64,000 nucleotides of DNA from Clostridia bacterium (GTDB lineage: Bacteria > Bacillota > Clostridia > TANB77 > CAG-508), in assembly GCA_017524665.1 (NCBI GenBank), contig JAFXVF010000016.1, positions 62,001 through 126,000 of the forward strand, read 5' to 3'. A program made the translations under genes and the position numbers. Of the stretch, positions 9,088-17,288 are shown piece after piece. Position 1 is the stretch's first letter, and each line of letters opens with the position of its first letter. The notes under the pieces were generated by a model. That model was given only the letters and a program-made list of their open reading frames with translations, did no database searches and was not told the DNA's origin.

Positions 9088-9271
9088 AAAAGGTACTTTT
9101 TAAGAAATATTACAAAGTGTCACAAACCCTTATGTATCATATAATATGCCTATTTTATTATATTAAAAAATAATACAAATTATTAATAGTTATTATAACT
9201 TTGGTAGGTTTTTGGTAGGTCATTTTAACTACCTAAAAATGCTTATAAAAGTATATTATAGTTTAATAAAA

Positions 9272-9327
9272 AAATAGAGCTACCTTAAATGAAGGGGTAA
9301 AATCCCACGACATTAGTAACTCTATTT
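9272..9327 (+). ncRNA. Repeated structured element, copy 1
   Basis: AAATAGAGCTAC...GTAACTCTATTT forms a closing stem around GGGGTAAAATCCCACGAC. A 21-base core (9291-9311) is identical to that of copy 2 at 10768. An RNA function is inferred only from the conserved core and the compensating stems. Confidence 0.45.
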
Positions 9328-9443
9328 CTAATAATAGTATACCATCTTCTAACGAAAATGTCTATATTTTTATTACCATTAAAGTGCAATATATGTCGAA
9401 ATATGATATAATTTGAATATCATAAACGAAGGGGATGAATACT

Positions 9444-10439
9444 ATGCTTTTTGATCAATTTACTGACACAGTATTTCTAAAAGATGACACAAGTTTAGAA
9501 AAACAGTGCAATGCTTTAGAAAGATTAAACAAAGAGTACCCAAATAATAAGGAAATTGAGGAAGAACTATATATAGCAAAAAAAGGATTAGAAGGAGAAA
9601 ATGAAATAAAGTATCAACTTAAAAAAGCTAATATTGGCATGTATGTTCTTCAAGATGTTAATTTTGAATATAATGATCTAAAAGCCCAAATTGATTTTAT
9701 CGTTATTACAAAAGCACATTGTTACTTTATAGAATGCAAAAACTTAGTAGGCAACATTACTATAAATGATAAAGGCGAGTTTATTAGAGAATACAAAATA
9801 AACGGAAAAACAATTAGAAAAGGCATGTATTCACCTATAACGCAAGTAGAACAGCAAAGAGAAGTATACAAAAAAATATGGGATTCAACATGGAATACGA
9901 AAGGTTTAATTGAACAGGTTAAAAGAAAATTTGCAGAAAAAAACTTTTTTACTTTTCATAGAACGCTTGTTGTGGCAGCAAATCCTGATACAATATTGAA
10001 AAATCATTATGCTCCTCTAGACATTAAAAGGAGAGTAATAAGAGCAGATATGTTAATACGAAAAATACAGGATGATATAATTTCATCTGATAAAGACTTA
10101 TGGGACAAGCCAAAAGAATCGTTAAAATGGGCAAATCATTTTTTAAGTAATAATATAAATAAAGACAATAATTACTATGAAATTTATCAGAAAAAATATG
10201 TAAAAGAGCCCATAATAGATACTACTGATTTAAGAAAAAAACTAGTCGAATTTAGAGAAGCTAGAGCCAAAGAAAAAAATATGCCACTACATTATATATT
10301 TACAGATACAGAATTAGATATAATTATAGAAGTTTTACCACATAGTCTAAAGGAACTATATCAGTCAAATATTTTACCTGAAATAAAAATAAAAACACAC
10401 GGAGAAAAAATTATTGAAATAATAAATAATTGGAAATAA
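9444..10439 (+). CDS. NERD-domain (nuclease-related) protein
   Basis: 331 residues. After an N-terminal helical segment comes the NERD domain: GLEGENEIKYQL, AQIDFIVITKAHCYFIECKN (the D...E-x-K nuclease core) and SPITQVEQQREVYKKIW. NERD proteins are restriction-endonuclease-like and often plasmid- or island-borne. The ATG at 9444 is preferred over 9435 because GAAGGGG ends right before 9435. The C-terminal half is charged and unrecognised. It is the largest gene of the tRNA-bounded island. Confidence 0.75.
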   Translation: MLFDQFTDTVFLKDDTSLEKQCNALERLNKEYPNNKEIEEELYIAKKGLEGENEIKYQLKKANIGMYVLQDVNFEYNDLKAQIDFIVITKAHCYFIECKNLVGNITINDKGEFIREYKINGKTIRKGMYSPITQVEQQREVYKKIWDSTWNTKGLIEQVKRKFAEKNFFTFHRTLVVAANPDTILKNHYAPLDIKRRVIRADMLIRKIQDDIISSDKDLWDKPKESLKWANHFLSNNINKDNNYYEIYQKKYVKEPIIDTTDLRKKLVEFREARAKEKNMPLHYIFTDTELDIIIEVLPHSLKELYQSNILPEIKIKTHGEKIIEIINNWK

Positions 10440-10522
10440 TCATAACAAAACAACAAGACATGTAATGAAAATAGCAATGGAGGACAATTATGGGAGAGAA
10501 AACTCGTAAGGAGGTCAAAGAA

Positions 10523-10729
10523 ATGGAACTTTCACAAATGCAGAAGGATTTAATAAATCTATTGCAGAAATTAAAAGTGAATACAGAAAATATCGTTCTA
10601 ATAATGACAGCTTGTCAGGAAGAAAAAGACATAACGGAAATGATAAACTTTTTAATAGACAAATACGAACAGAAGAATCAGGTATCTCAACAAGAAATAT
10701 TGAACAAAATAGTAGAAATAAATCAATAG
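10523..10729 (+). CDS. Small helical repeat-family protein A
   Basis: 68 residues, all predicted helix. The start at 10523 follows AAGGAGG at 10508-10514. Its C-terminal half (EMINFLIDKYEQKNQVSQQEILNKIVEI) has the same pattern, M..(Y/F)L......(v)S..E(i/l)L.K(v)..I, as the island proteins at 10948, 11360 and 12264. No known family recognised. A terminator and structured element 2 follow directly. Confidence 0.5.
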   Translation: MELSQMQKDLINLLQKLKVNTENIVLIMTACQEEKDITEMINFLIDKYEQKNQVSQQEILNKIVEINQ

Positions 10730-10756
10730 AGAACTCTAACAAGAGTTCTTTTTATT
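10729..10756 (+). terminator. Terminator hairpin
   Basis: GAGAACTCTAACAAGAGTTCTTTTTA after the small helical protein A gene. Confidence 0.75.
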
Positions 10757-10767
10757 ATTTAATCAAA

Positions 10768-10829
10768 AAAATAGAAGCATATTTAATAGTGAAGGGGTAA
10801 AATCCCACGACAGTATTAACGCTTCTATT
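10768..10829 (+). ncRNA. Repeated structured element, copy 2
   Basis: AATAGAAGC...GCTTCTATT closing stem around the same GGGGTAAAATCCCACGAC core as copy 1. The stem bases differ from copy 1 but stay complementary, which supports a conserved RNA fold. Confidence 0.45.
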
Positions 10830-10947
10830 GATATTATATCGCCCTCTAATATAAATGTCAAGATGTGTATTAAGTGCTTAACTCTTGCAAAAAATGGCAA
10901 AACAGTGTATATTTGAAGTAATAATTCTATGAAAGAGGGTGTTTCTA

Positions 10948-11334
10948 ATGAAAACATGGACGGAAGTAGAAATACAGGAAATTCTAGAGAAATCTCAAAT
11001 AACAAAAACGGAAGACATAATCAATTATCTAGTGAAAATAATGTCGAACAAGAAAGAAAAAAATTTTCTAGAAATGGCGAAGCAGAAACAACCGAAAACG
11101 AAAGCAGAAGTGGATACAATATTAAGTCAGATATTGGAAGAAGATTTGCTAGATCAAATAGTAATGAAGTTGAAGGAAATTGGAATGAACGAAGAAGAAG
11201 CAATAATGATACTAAATCCGCTAGCAAGGGCAACAGAGGAGCAATGCTTGAAGATGTTAGAATGGATAGACAGCAATCAGGAGAAAGACCATATAGAAAT
11301 GAGAGAAATGGCAAAACAAATAGCGAAACAATAA
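10948..11334 (+). CDS. Small helical repeat-family protein B
   Basis: 128 residues, helical throughout, starting TWTEVEIQEILEKSQ. The C-terminus (EQCLKMLEWIDSNQEKDHIEMREMAKQIAK) resembles the C-terminal pattern of proteins A, C and D, and an internal KEIGMNEEEAIMIL recalls helical-repeat modules. GAGGG lies 8 bases before the ATG. The overlapping +1 frame (10929-11363) is low-complexity Ser/Asn/Arg and is treated as a shadow. Function unknown. Confidence 0.55.
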   Translation: MKTWTEVEIQEILEKSQITKTEDIINYLVKIMSNKKEKNFLEMAKQKQPKTKAEVDTILSQILEEDLLDQIVMKLKEIGMNEEEAIMILNPLARATEEQCLKMLEWIDSNQEKDHIEMREMAKQIAKQ

Positions 11335-11359
11335 GTACAGAAAGAAAAAAGGTGAAGAA

Positions 11360-11551
11360 ATGAAAAAAATAGAAAAAGAAATCCTAACACAAGGTGGATG
11401 TAAAATAGTTGCACAGTTTATAGATGAAGCTCTAACAAATCCATTACAACGTAAAGCAATGATGGAATATCTAATTTCAATACGTCAAGAGAAAGTGAGT
11501 GAATTAGAAATAATAGAAGTAGCGAACGAATTAATGGAAATTGATATATAA
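11360..11551 (+). CDS. Small helical repeat-family protein C
   Basis: 63 residues: an N-terminal amphipathic helix, then RKAMMEYLISIRQEKVSELEIIEVANELMEI, matching the C-terminal pattern of the island's other small proteins. Ribosome site AAAGGTGAAG. It is nine bases upstream of the phosphoesterase gene, so the two are probably co-transcribed. Function unknown. Confidence 0.55.
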   Translation: MKKIEKEILTQGGCKIVAQFIDEALTNPLQRKAMMEYLISIRQEKVSELEIIEVANELMEIDI

Positions 11552-11559
11552 AGGGGAAT

Positions 11560-12228
11560 ATGATGTTTCACTTTTTTAATAATAAAATAAATAATAACGA
11601 TGTCAAAACAAATGAAGAGTTGTTTTATAAGAAATATGGTGATTGTAGGAAACTTCCATATCACATTAATTTGCTTGTTATTACAGACACTCATGGACTT
11701 TTAGCATATAAAAAAGAAGAACAAGAAAAATTAAAAAATGTTGGAGAATATGATTTGTGCTGTGTATTAGGAGATGTAACATATAGTGACTATGAAATAA
11801 TATTACATTATATTAAAAAAGACAAAATAGTTGCTTTATTAGGAAATCACGATGGATTTGATGTGCTGAAATATTATGGACTAGAAGACCTAAATGGAAA
11901 AACAATAAATGTAAATGGAATACGTATAGGTGGAATACAAGGAAGTTTTAGATATAAATCAGAAGATTTTCCATCATTTACTCATGCAGAAAGCATAAAG
12001 TTTTTAGATAAGATGGAAGAAACTGATATCCTTTTGTCACATGCAGGCCCTTATTTAAATGATAACACAGACATTGTACATAATGGCCTTAAAGGAATAA
12101 CAGAATATCTATACAAAAATCGTGTTCCATATAATATTCATGGACACAATCATGTTAATAAAGATTTGTGCTTAAAAAATGGAACAAGGGTAATTGAGAG
12201 ATACTTTATTGAAAAAATACACATCTAA
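11560..12228 (+). CDS. Metallophosphoesterase (YfcE/MPP superfamily)
   Basis: 222 residues with the full calcineurin-like motif set: VITDTHG (D-x-H), LGDVTYSD (GD), LLGNHDG (GNH[D/E]), LLSHAGPY (H) and IHGHNHV (GHxH). It is a cytoplasmic metal-dependent phosphatase or nucleotide phosphodiesterase of unknown substrate. The ribosome site is AAGGGG. It lies inside the tRNA-bounded island with the small helical proteins. Confidence 0.83.
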   Translation: MMFHFFNNKINNNDVKTNEELFYKKYGDCRKLPYHINLLVITDTHGLLAYKKEEQEKLKNVGEYDLCCVLGDVTYSDYEIILHYIKKDKIVALLGNHDGFDVLKYYGLEDLNGKTINVNGIRIGGIQGSFRYKSEDFPSFTHAESIKFLDKMEETDILLSHAGPYLNDNTDIVHNGLKGITEYLYKNRVPYNIHGHNHVNKDLCLKNGTRVIERYFIEKIHI

Positions 12229-12263
12229 GTATTAAGATATTTTACTATCAATGAGGAGAAGAA

Positions 12264-12512
12264 ACGGAAAAAAACTTTGAAATATACAAGAAGTTTATGA
12301 AAGGATTGAAGAAATACATGACCGAATTGGAAGAAATGATAGTTACGGAACTAGCGAAGAGAGGTATGGACATAGAGATATCAAAAATAGTTTATCTCAA
12401 GTTGAGGAACGATCAACATGGACAGAATATGCTGATTCAATACTTGAGGGACACGCAAAAAATAACGGAAGAGAATCTGTTGTTAAAAGTGAGAGAAATA
12501 AGCAAAAACTAG
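12264..12512 (+). CDS. Small helical repeat-family protein D, probable ACG start
   Basis: About 82 residues if started at ACG 12264, five bases after a strong GAGGAG (12253-12258). The reading EKNFEIYKKFMKGLKKY is a natural helix in frame with the downstream ATGs at 12297 and 12318, neither of which has a good ribosome site. The C-terminus (QNMLIQYLRDTQKITEENLLLKVREI) matches proteins A-C. If ACG is not used, the protein begins at 12297. Function unknown. Confidence 0.45.
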   Translation, partial: TEKNFEIYKKFMKGLKKYMTELEEMIVTELAKRGMDIEISKIVYLKLRNDQHGQNMLIQYLRDTQKITEENLLLKVREISKN

Positions 12513-12537
12513 AGAACTCTTATTAGAGTTCTTTTTC
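12512..12537 (+). terminator. Terminator hairpin
   Basis: AGAGAACTCTTATTAGAGTTCTTTTT, the same type as after protein A. Confidence 0.75.
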
Positions 12538-12550
12538 TTATTTAAGCAAA

Positions 12551-12626
12551 AAAATAGAAGACATTCCATTAGTGAGCTCAAAGGCTCGAGTGGTAAAGCC
12601 ACTAGTGATAGAATTTCTTCTAATAA
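12551..12626 (+). ncRNA. Repeated structured element, divergent copy 3
   Basis: Begins AAAATAGAAG and ends TTCTTCTAAT like copies 1 and 2, and sits after an AAAAAAATAGA run and a terminator as copy 2 does. The inside is different: GTGAGCTCAAAGGCTCGAG and AGTGGTAAAGCCACT hairpins. Confidence 0.35.
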
Positions 12627-12630
12627 TTAT

Positions 12631-12692
12631 TTTAGGGACGTGTCTCAAAATTACCAATTTTAAAAAGATAATTTTTAGACACGTCCCTAAAA
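12631..12692. repeat. Dispersed GGGACG inverted repeat
   Basis: TTTAGGGACGTGTCT...AGACACGTCCCTAAA, a near-perfect inverted repeat with an AATT-rich loop. Confidence 0.65.
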
Positions 12693-12782
12693 TAATATGT
12701 TTAAAAACAATATATTTTCCAAATATATTTGCGTTGCATTACATATGGCCGTACATTTAATGATAGACAAGCAACTAATAAT

Positions 12783-13397
12783 TTATAACTGGATTTTAAT
12801 AATATTAACACTTTCAATTCCATCAACTTTTGTAATTTGGGACTTTATATCATCTACAGCATTTGAATTAGTTAGTGTTATAGAATAGGATGCTTTTACT
12901 ATTGTTATACTATCAATTAAATTTGGATTGGTTTGATGTCTCTGATTTAATTCCCTTTCAGCATCCTCTTTTGAGTTATATTTAATACTATTAATGCCAT
13001 CAATGGCTTGAATTACTTCACCAATTTCTTCTATTCTCTCATTTGACAAATCACTGCGTAGAAATGCTTCTAATTGTATTAATTCTTTATTTCTATTAGA
13101 ATAAATATCTTCAAAATCAGGTAGTGTTTTATTATTTTCATCTACTATACTGGTATAAGTTTCTTCTCGATTATTTCTAGAAAAGGAAAATGATACGGTT
13201 TTCATTTTCGAACTATATGTATAAGTACCCCTAAATCCATGATAAACCATTGTTCCATCAATATAGAATAAAACATCGCTATAATTTCCCTCTAAATAGT
13301 TTTTTTCATTGTTATTGCATAAACGAAATATCAAATATGTATTTAATATAACGCTTAGCAACAATAAAACCGATATTATTATGAGTGTTTTTTTCAT
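12783..13397 (-). CDS. Membrane-anchored protein with FtsX-extracellular-like domain
   Basis: About 204 residues. One N-terminal membrane helix (TLIIISVLLLLSVILNTYLI) is followed by a beta-rich region (SDVLFYIDGTMVYHGF). The C-terminal domain (IGEVIQAIDGINSIKYNSKEDAERELN ... SYSITLTNSNAVDDIKSQITKVDGIESVNI, split here by the dots) has the two gV/V-pattern halves of the FtsX extracellular domain. There is no permease part. The start at 13397 follows GAGGTG. It may interact with a wall hydrolase, by analogy with FtsX. Moderate certainty. Confidence 0.55.
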   Translation of the reverse strand: MKKTLIIISVLLLLSVILNTYLIFRLCNNNEKNYLEGNYSDVLFYIDGTMVYHGFRGTYTYSSKMKTVSFSFSRNNREETYTSIVDENNKTLPDFEDIYSNRNKELIQLEAFLRSDLSNERIEEIGEVIQAIDGINSIKYNSKEDAERELNQRHQTNPNLIDSITIVKASYSITLTNSNAVDDIKSQITKVDGIESVNIIKIQL

Positions 13398-13589
13398 ATT
13401 ACACCTCAATTATATAAAATATTTGCAGATAAATTCTATCATACAATCATGTATTCGTAAAGAAATATATCCTATTTTTAATAAATCAAGAATTATTATC
13501 TTATTAAATTGGAACATTTTATATTCTTATTTTTTTACTTTTTTTCAAAGGTATATGTTATAATACAATTATATTATGGAGGAATACTT

Positions 13590-14003
13590 ATGAAAAGAAA
13601 TAAAATTCTTTTAATTATTTTATGTGTATTAATATTATTACTTATAATAATTGTTATAGTGCGACTAAACATAAAAACAATAGCTGATATTATACTAACA
13701 GAAGATAATTTTGATACTATAAGTGAGGAATATTTTGAAAAAGAGAATCTTAGCGATGATTTCTTATATTTTAGTTTTGCAGTAGATTACTGGAGTTCAA
13801 CTAAAGCTGTATATGGTAGAACAATAAATGATTTAATTAAAGAAGGTAAAACGCTAATGGAGGAGAACAACTATTCTTTATTAAAGTATAAAAAAGAGAT
13901 TTTAGAAAAAGAACAACTTTTAAAACAAGTGGAAGAAGATATTAAAAAATTTGATGAGATGATACCACAGAATGATTTATTTCTTTCTGAATTTTCAGAC
14001 TAA
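13590..14003 (+). CDS. Single-pass membrane protein of unknown function
   Basis: 137 residues with one N-terminal membrane helix (ILLIILCVLILLLIIIVIV), a short extracellular region, and a C-terminal charged coiled segment (KKEILEKEQLLKQVEEDIKKF). Ribosome site ATGGAGGAA before the ATG. No family recognised. It is the last island gene before the tRNA-Pro, near the TTTTTGGTAGGT motif. Confidence 0.55.
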   Translation: MKRNKILLIILCVLILLLIIIVIVRLNIKTIADIILTEDNFDTISEEYFEKENLSDDFLYFSFAVDYWSSTKAVYGRTINDLIKEGKTLMEENNYSLLKYKKEILEKEQLLKQVEEDIKKFDEMIPQNDLFLSEFSD

Positions 14004-14087
14004 AATAATCTTTATGATACAATAGTAATAATTTTTGAAAATTTGGTAGATTTTTGGTAGGTTTTTTCAAGGCAAAAGAAAAACAGC

Positions 14088-14116
14088 AAGTCGCAAACGG
14101 CTTGCTATTTCTGCAT
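14088..14116 (+). terminator. Terminator-like hairpin
   Basis: AACAGCAAGTCGCAAACGGCTTGCTATTT, between the island's last gene and the tRNA-Pro; GCAAGTC and GGCTTGC pair around CGCAAAC. Confidence 0.5.
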
Positions 14117-14133
14117 TATATTGTTTATATAGT

Positions 14134-14210
14134 TGGTCGGGGTGACACGGATCGAACGTGCGACCTCATGGTCCCAAACCACGCGCTCTACCAACTGAGC
14201 CACACCCCGA
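14134..14210 (-). tRNA. tRNA-Pro(TGG)
   Basis: Minus strand: TCGGGGTGTGGCTCAGTTGG, loop TTTGGGA in the CGTGG/CCATG stem (anticodon TGG), T-loop TTCGATC, encoded CCA. Its 3' 27 bases recur at 9061. Confidence 0.93.
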
Positions 14211-14357
14211 AATATAACTGCTTATTTATAATAACACAAAACTGTAGCAATTGCAATATTTTTATTAAAAATTCTTGCAATATTTAGAAATAAACGGTAT
14301 AATATAAAGGTATTCTAAATAGGGTAATTACTTGTTTTTACCTACATTTTAGAACTT

Positions 14358-14434
<77 letters not shown>

Positions 14435-14495
14435 TAACGATAGATAGTGAATATTATAACAATATTCACTATTTATTATTATATATAACTATTAT

Positions 14496-14571
14496 CGGGG
14501 TGTGGCTCAGCTGGTAGAGCACATGGTTCGGGACCATGAGGTCGTGCGTTCGAATCGCATCACTCCGACCA
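14496..14571 (+). tRNA. tRNA-Pro(CGG)
   Basis: Acceptor CGGGGTG/CACTCCG, stem CATGG/CCATG with loop TTCGGGA, anticodon CGG (reads CCG), T-loop TTCGAAT, encoded CCA. Confidence 0.9.
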
Positions 14572-14649
14572 TTTTTTTACCTAAATGATTGACAGGAAAC
14601 GCTTAATTTGATAAAGTTTTAATATAAACAAAAGAAAGAGGGAAAATAC

Positions 14650-15781
14650 ATGGAAGATAGTTTAGTAAAAAGAACTAAATGTCAGGATACAAAAGGCATA
14701 ACTCTAGTTGCTTTAGTAATAACAGTAATTGTTTTACTCATCTTAGCAGGAGTTGCAATAAGTATGGGAATTAGCAGTGATGGATTGTTCGACAAAACAA
14801 ATAAAGCGGTATCAAAGTGGAACGACAAAGTAAATACGGAAAATACAGAATTTGCAAATTATATTGACTATTTGGATGAGTTAACAGGGACCAAAGTAGA
14901 GCCGGTATCTGATGTATATGCTGCGGTTTGTGAAAACCATACATTAGTGTTTAGTAATAATTTAGAGGCAATTAATAGTTACATAGCGTCAAATAATACA
15001 GTTCTTTCATCAGATTATGATTATTCAGGAGGAATTCCTAACCTTAAGGAAAACAACTATGAAAGCTATTGGAGTAGTGGTAGTTATATCCAATCTGTAA
15101 TATTTTTGAATAAAGTAGTTCCTGGTTCAACTTCGTATTGGTTTGGAGGGATGAGTCAATTATCTTCTATAACTGGTATGCAGTATCTAAATACATGTAA
15201 TGTAACGAATATGAGCGGAATGTTTTATGATTGCAGCAGTTTAACCAGCTTAGATTTGTCTAATTTTAATACCAGTAATGTAACTGATATGAGTAATATG
15301 TTTTGCAACTGTATTTCATTAGAGTCACTGGATTTAAGTAGCTTTGATACATCTAATGTAACAAATATGAGTTTCATGTTTAGCCGGATCTGACGACTAT
15401 TTTCTGACTTTACAAAGTATAAATCTTTCTAGCTTCAATACAAGCAATGTGACAAATATGGCGGAAATGTTTGGCCAATGTAGCAACTTAACAAGTTTGG
15501 ATTTATCTAGTTTTGACACAAGTAATGTAGAATATATTTATCAAATGTTTGCTCACTGCAGTGCATTAGAAACAATATATGTATCTACAAATTTTGTAAC
15601 AACCAGTGTTACCGGAGAGTATGATTCATGGCATATGTTTTATGAATGTGGCAATTTGAGTGGGGAAAATGGTACATCATATAATGATTCAATTGTAGAT
15701 AAAACTTATGCAAGAATAGATGGTGGACAAAATAGTGCTACTCCAGGGTACTTTACACTAGGACCTGCACCAACCACATAA
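14650..15781 (+). CDS. Prepilin-type surface protein with BspA-like (DUF285) repeats; one CGG +1 site
   Basis: 376 residues when the in-frame CGG at 15385 is passed with a +1 shift (AGC [C]GGA TCT). The N-terminus KGITLVALVITVIVLLILAG is a class III signal/prepilin helix. After a linker come tandem BspA/DUF285 repeats of the form LTSLDLSNFNTSNVTDMSNMF, about 23 residues each. The shift site lies in the middle of the repeat array, and the repeat pattern continues unbroken in the new frame (SINLSSFNTSNVTNMAEMF). Without the shift it stops at 15393. Probably displayed on the cell surface or on a pilus-like fibre. Confidence 0.8.
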
Positions 15782-15795
15782 TGAAATTATAAAAC

Positions 15796-15838
15796 ATAAA
15801 AGAAGTACATACTTACAGTATGCACTTCTTTTATATTG
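15796..15838 (+). terminator. Convergent terminator
   Basis: AAAAGAAGTACATACTTACAG...ATGCACTTCTTTTAT, an imperfect hairpin between the convergent surface-protein genes. Confidence 0.65.
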
Positions 15839-15848
15839 TTTTATTTTA

Positions 15849-17141
15849 TTATAGAGAAGGTGAAAAATCAAACACACCTGCTGTTTCTGTAGCTATTATT
15901 GTGCCTGAGTCTATATATGCTATCGGAAATAAACCTTCTGCATATCCCTGTGATTGACCTGCTGACATATAAATTGGGCATCCACCTATAGAACCTTGCC
16001 CTATATATCGAATATTATAATTTATAAACACATCAGATAGATATGCACAACGTGATGCAACCCAATAATTTGTTGTGACTCCGTTAGGCAATAGAATTGA
16101 TGCATAACTACCTAATGCATTTGTAAGATCAGCATTGCTTATATAATAATAAGTATGTATTGCTCTAATTCCTGATACTGTTTTGGGTATTATTGAGTTT
16201 GCATCTGTTTTTGTAACTTTTTCATCTGCTCGTGAAATAAAGCTAGTTCTTTCTTGACTTAATTCAAGAAGATTTTTTCCCTCGTTTGTTGTGCCGTCTG
16301 AATTGGATATTCGTTCAAATTTTTCTTCTGCATATATAGTTGGATAATTGCTACAATATACATACTCTTCTTGTGAATTTACAATTTCAAAATCATTAAT
16401 AATATACGGAGCATGAGTAGAACCATAAGCCACAGGATCTGAAGTAACTGTTTCAGCAACTATTTCTGATACTGGCTTATTAACCATATAACTTTCAATT
16501 TCGTCAATATTTATATTATGGACTTCAATTCCTAAAGTATTGCCTCCATAAAGAGCTTTGCACGCATCATTTAGAAGCTTTACACCATTATTATAACCTG
16601 TAGCTCCTACTATAGCGATAGGAAGAGTTGGCTTTGTCGGAACTATAACAATTTCGCCCTTTTCTCTATTTACTTTTAAAACCTTCCAAGTTTTTATAGT
16701 TAAATCTAAATTTTCGCCACTATTCCAAGATGTTTTTATGTCTGCAGTATTTTGGGCTAATTCTCCGGAATATAATTGTTTTGTAGCTAAAACATAATCT
16801 GTGGAATAACCTGACACACCAGAGGTATTGGTAGTTACCAAACGACTATCATTTGAAGAATATAAATTTATATCCCAGGTGTAGTGCCCGCTAGGCTCCC
16901 ATTTGATTGTATCACCAGGTTTAAGCGTTTCTGGCATTTGCAAACTTAATAAATGAGCCATATTATTTATAGATGTATTAGTTTCAGAAACTTTGTCATT
17001 CCACTTTTCTACTGCATCATTACTTTTTTCTAGTAAACCATTAGTATTTAGACCTAACGAAATGACTGTTCCAGCTATTATTATTAAAACAATAACTGTT
17101 ATTACTAAAGAAACCAATGTTATTCCATTTTTTTTCATCAT
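15849..17141 (-). CDS. Prepilin-type secreted/surface protein
   Basis: 430 residues. The N-terminus KNGITLVSLVITVIVLIIIA is a prepilin-like hydrophobic helix after a Lys/Asn stretch, and EKSNDAVEKWNDKVSETN is the same linker style as in the BspA protein at 14650 (DKTNKAVSKWNDKVNTEN). The rest resembles the large cell-surface proteins of Clostridia, with TWKVLKVNREKGEIVIVPTKPT and an IRAIHTYYY...PNGVTTNYWVASR C-terminal region. The partners at 14650 and here are convergent and share the leader, so they are probably sorted by the same prepilin peptidase. Confidence 0.65.
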   Translation of the reverse strand: MMKKNGITLVSLVITVIVLIIIAGTVISLGLNTNGLLEKSNDAVEKWNDKVSETNTSINNMAHLLSLQMPETLKPGDTIKWEPSGHYTWDINLYSSNDSRLVTTNTSGVSGYSTDYVLATKQLYSGELAQNTADIKTSWNSGENLDLTIKTWKVLKVNREKGEIVIVPTKPTLPIAIVGATGYNNGVKLLNDACKALYGGNTLGIEVHNINIDEIESYMVNKPVSEIVAETVTSDPVAYGSTHAPYIINDFEIVNSQEEYVYCSNYPTIYAEEKFERISNSDGTTNEGKNLLELSQERTSFISRADEKVTKTDANSIIPKTVSGIRAIHTYYYISNADLTNALGSYASILLPNGVTTNYWVASRCAYLSDVFINYNIRYIGQGSIGGCPIYMSAGQSQGYAEGLFPIAYIDSGTIIATETAGVFDFSPSL

Positions 17142-17288
17142 AAAAAATCTCCTATTATTTTTTTCTAGAATACACTATATAGGATAATATGTTTTTTTTC
17201 AATAATTTTAAGAAAAATACATATAAAAAATTATTGTTTAAAAAGTAAAAATATGATATAAATTATTCATAGCGAGAGGTTGATAATT

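Noticed and set aside
10929-11363. 144-codon ORF overlapping protein B
   Set aside because: Low-complexity Ser/Asn/Arg/Glu text in the +1 frame of a better-supported gene with a proper ribosome site.
14054-14287. Plus-strand ORF across tRNA-Pro
   Set aside because: GRGDTDRTCDLMVPNHALYQLS is the usual spurious translation of an antisense tRNA.
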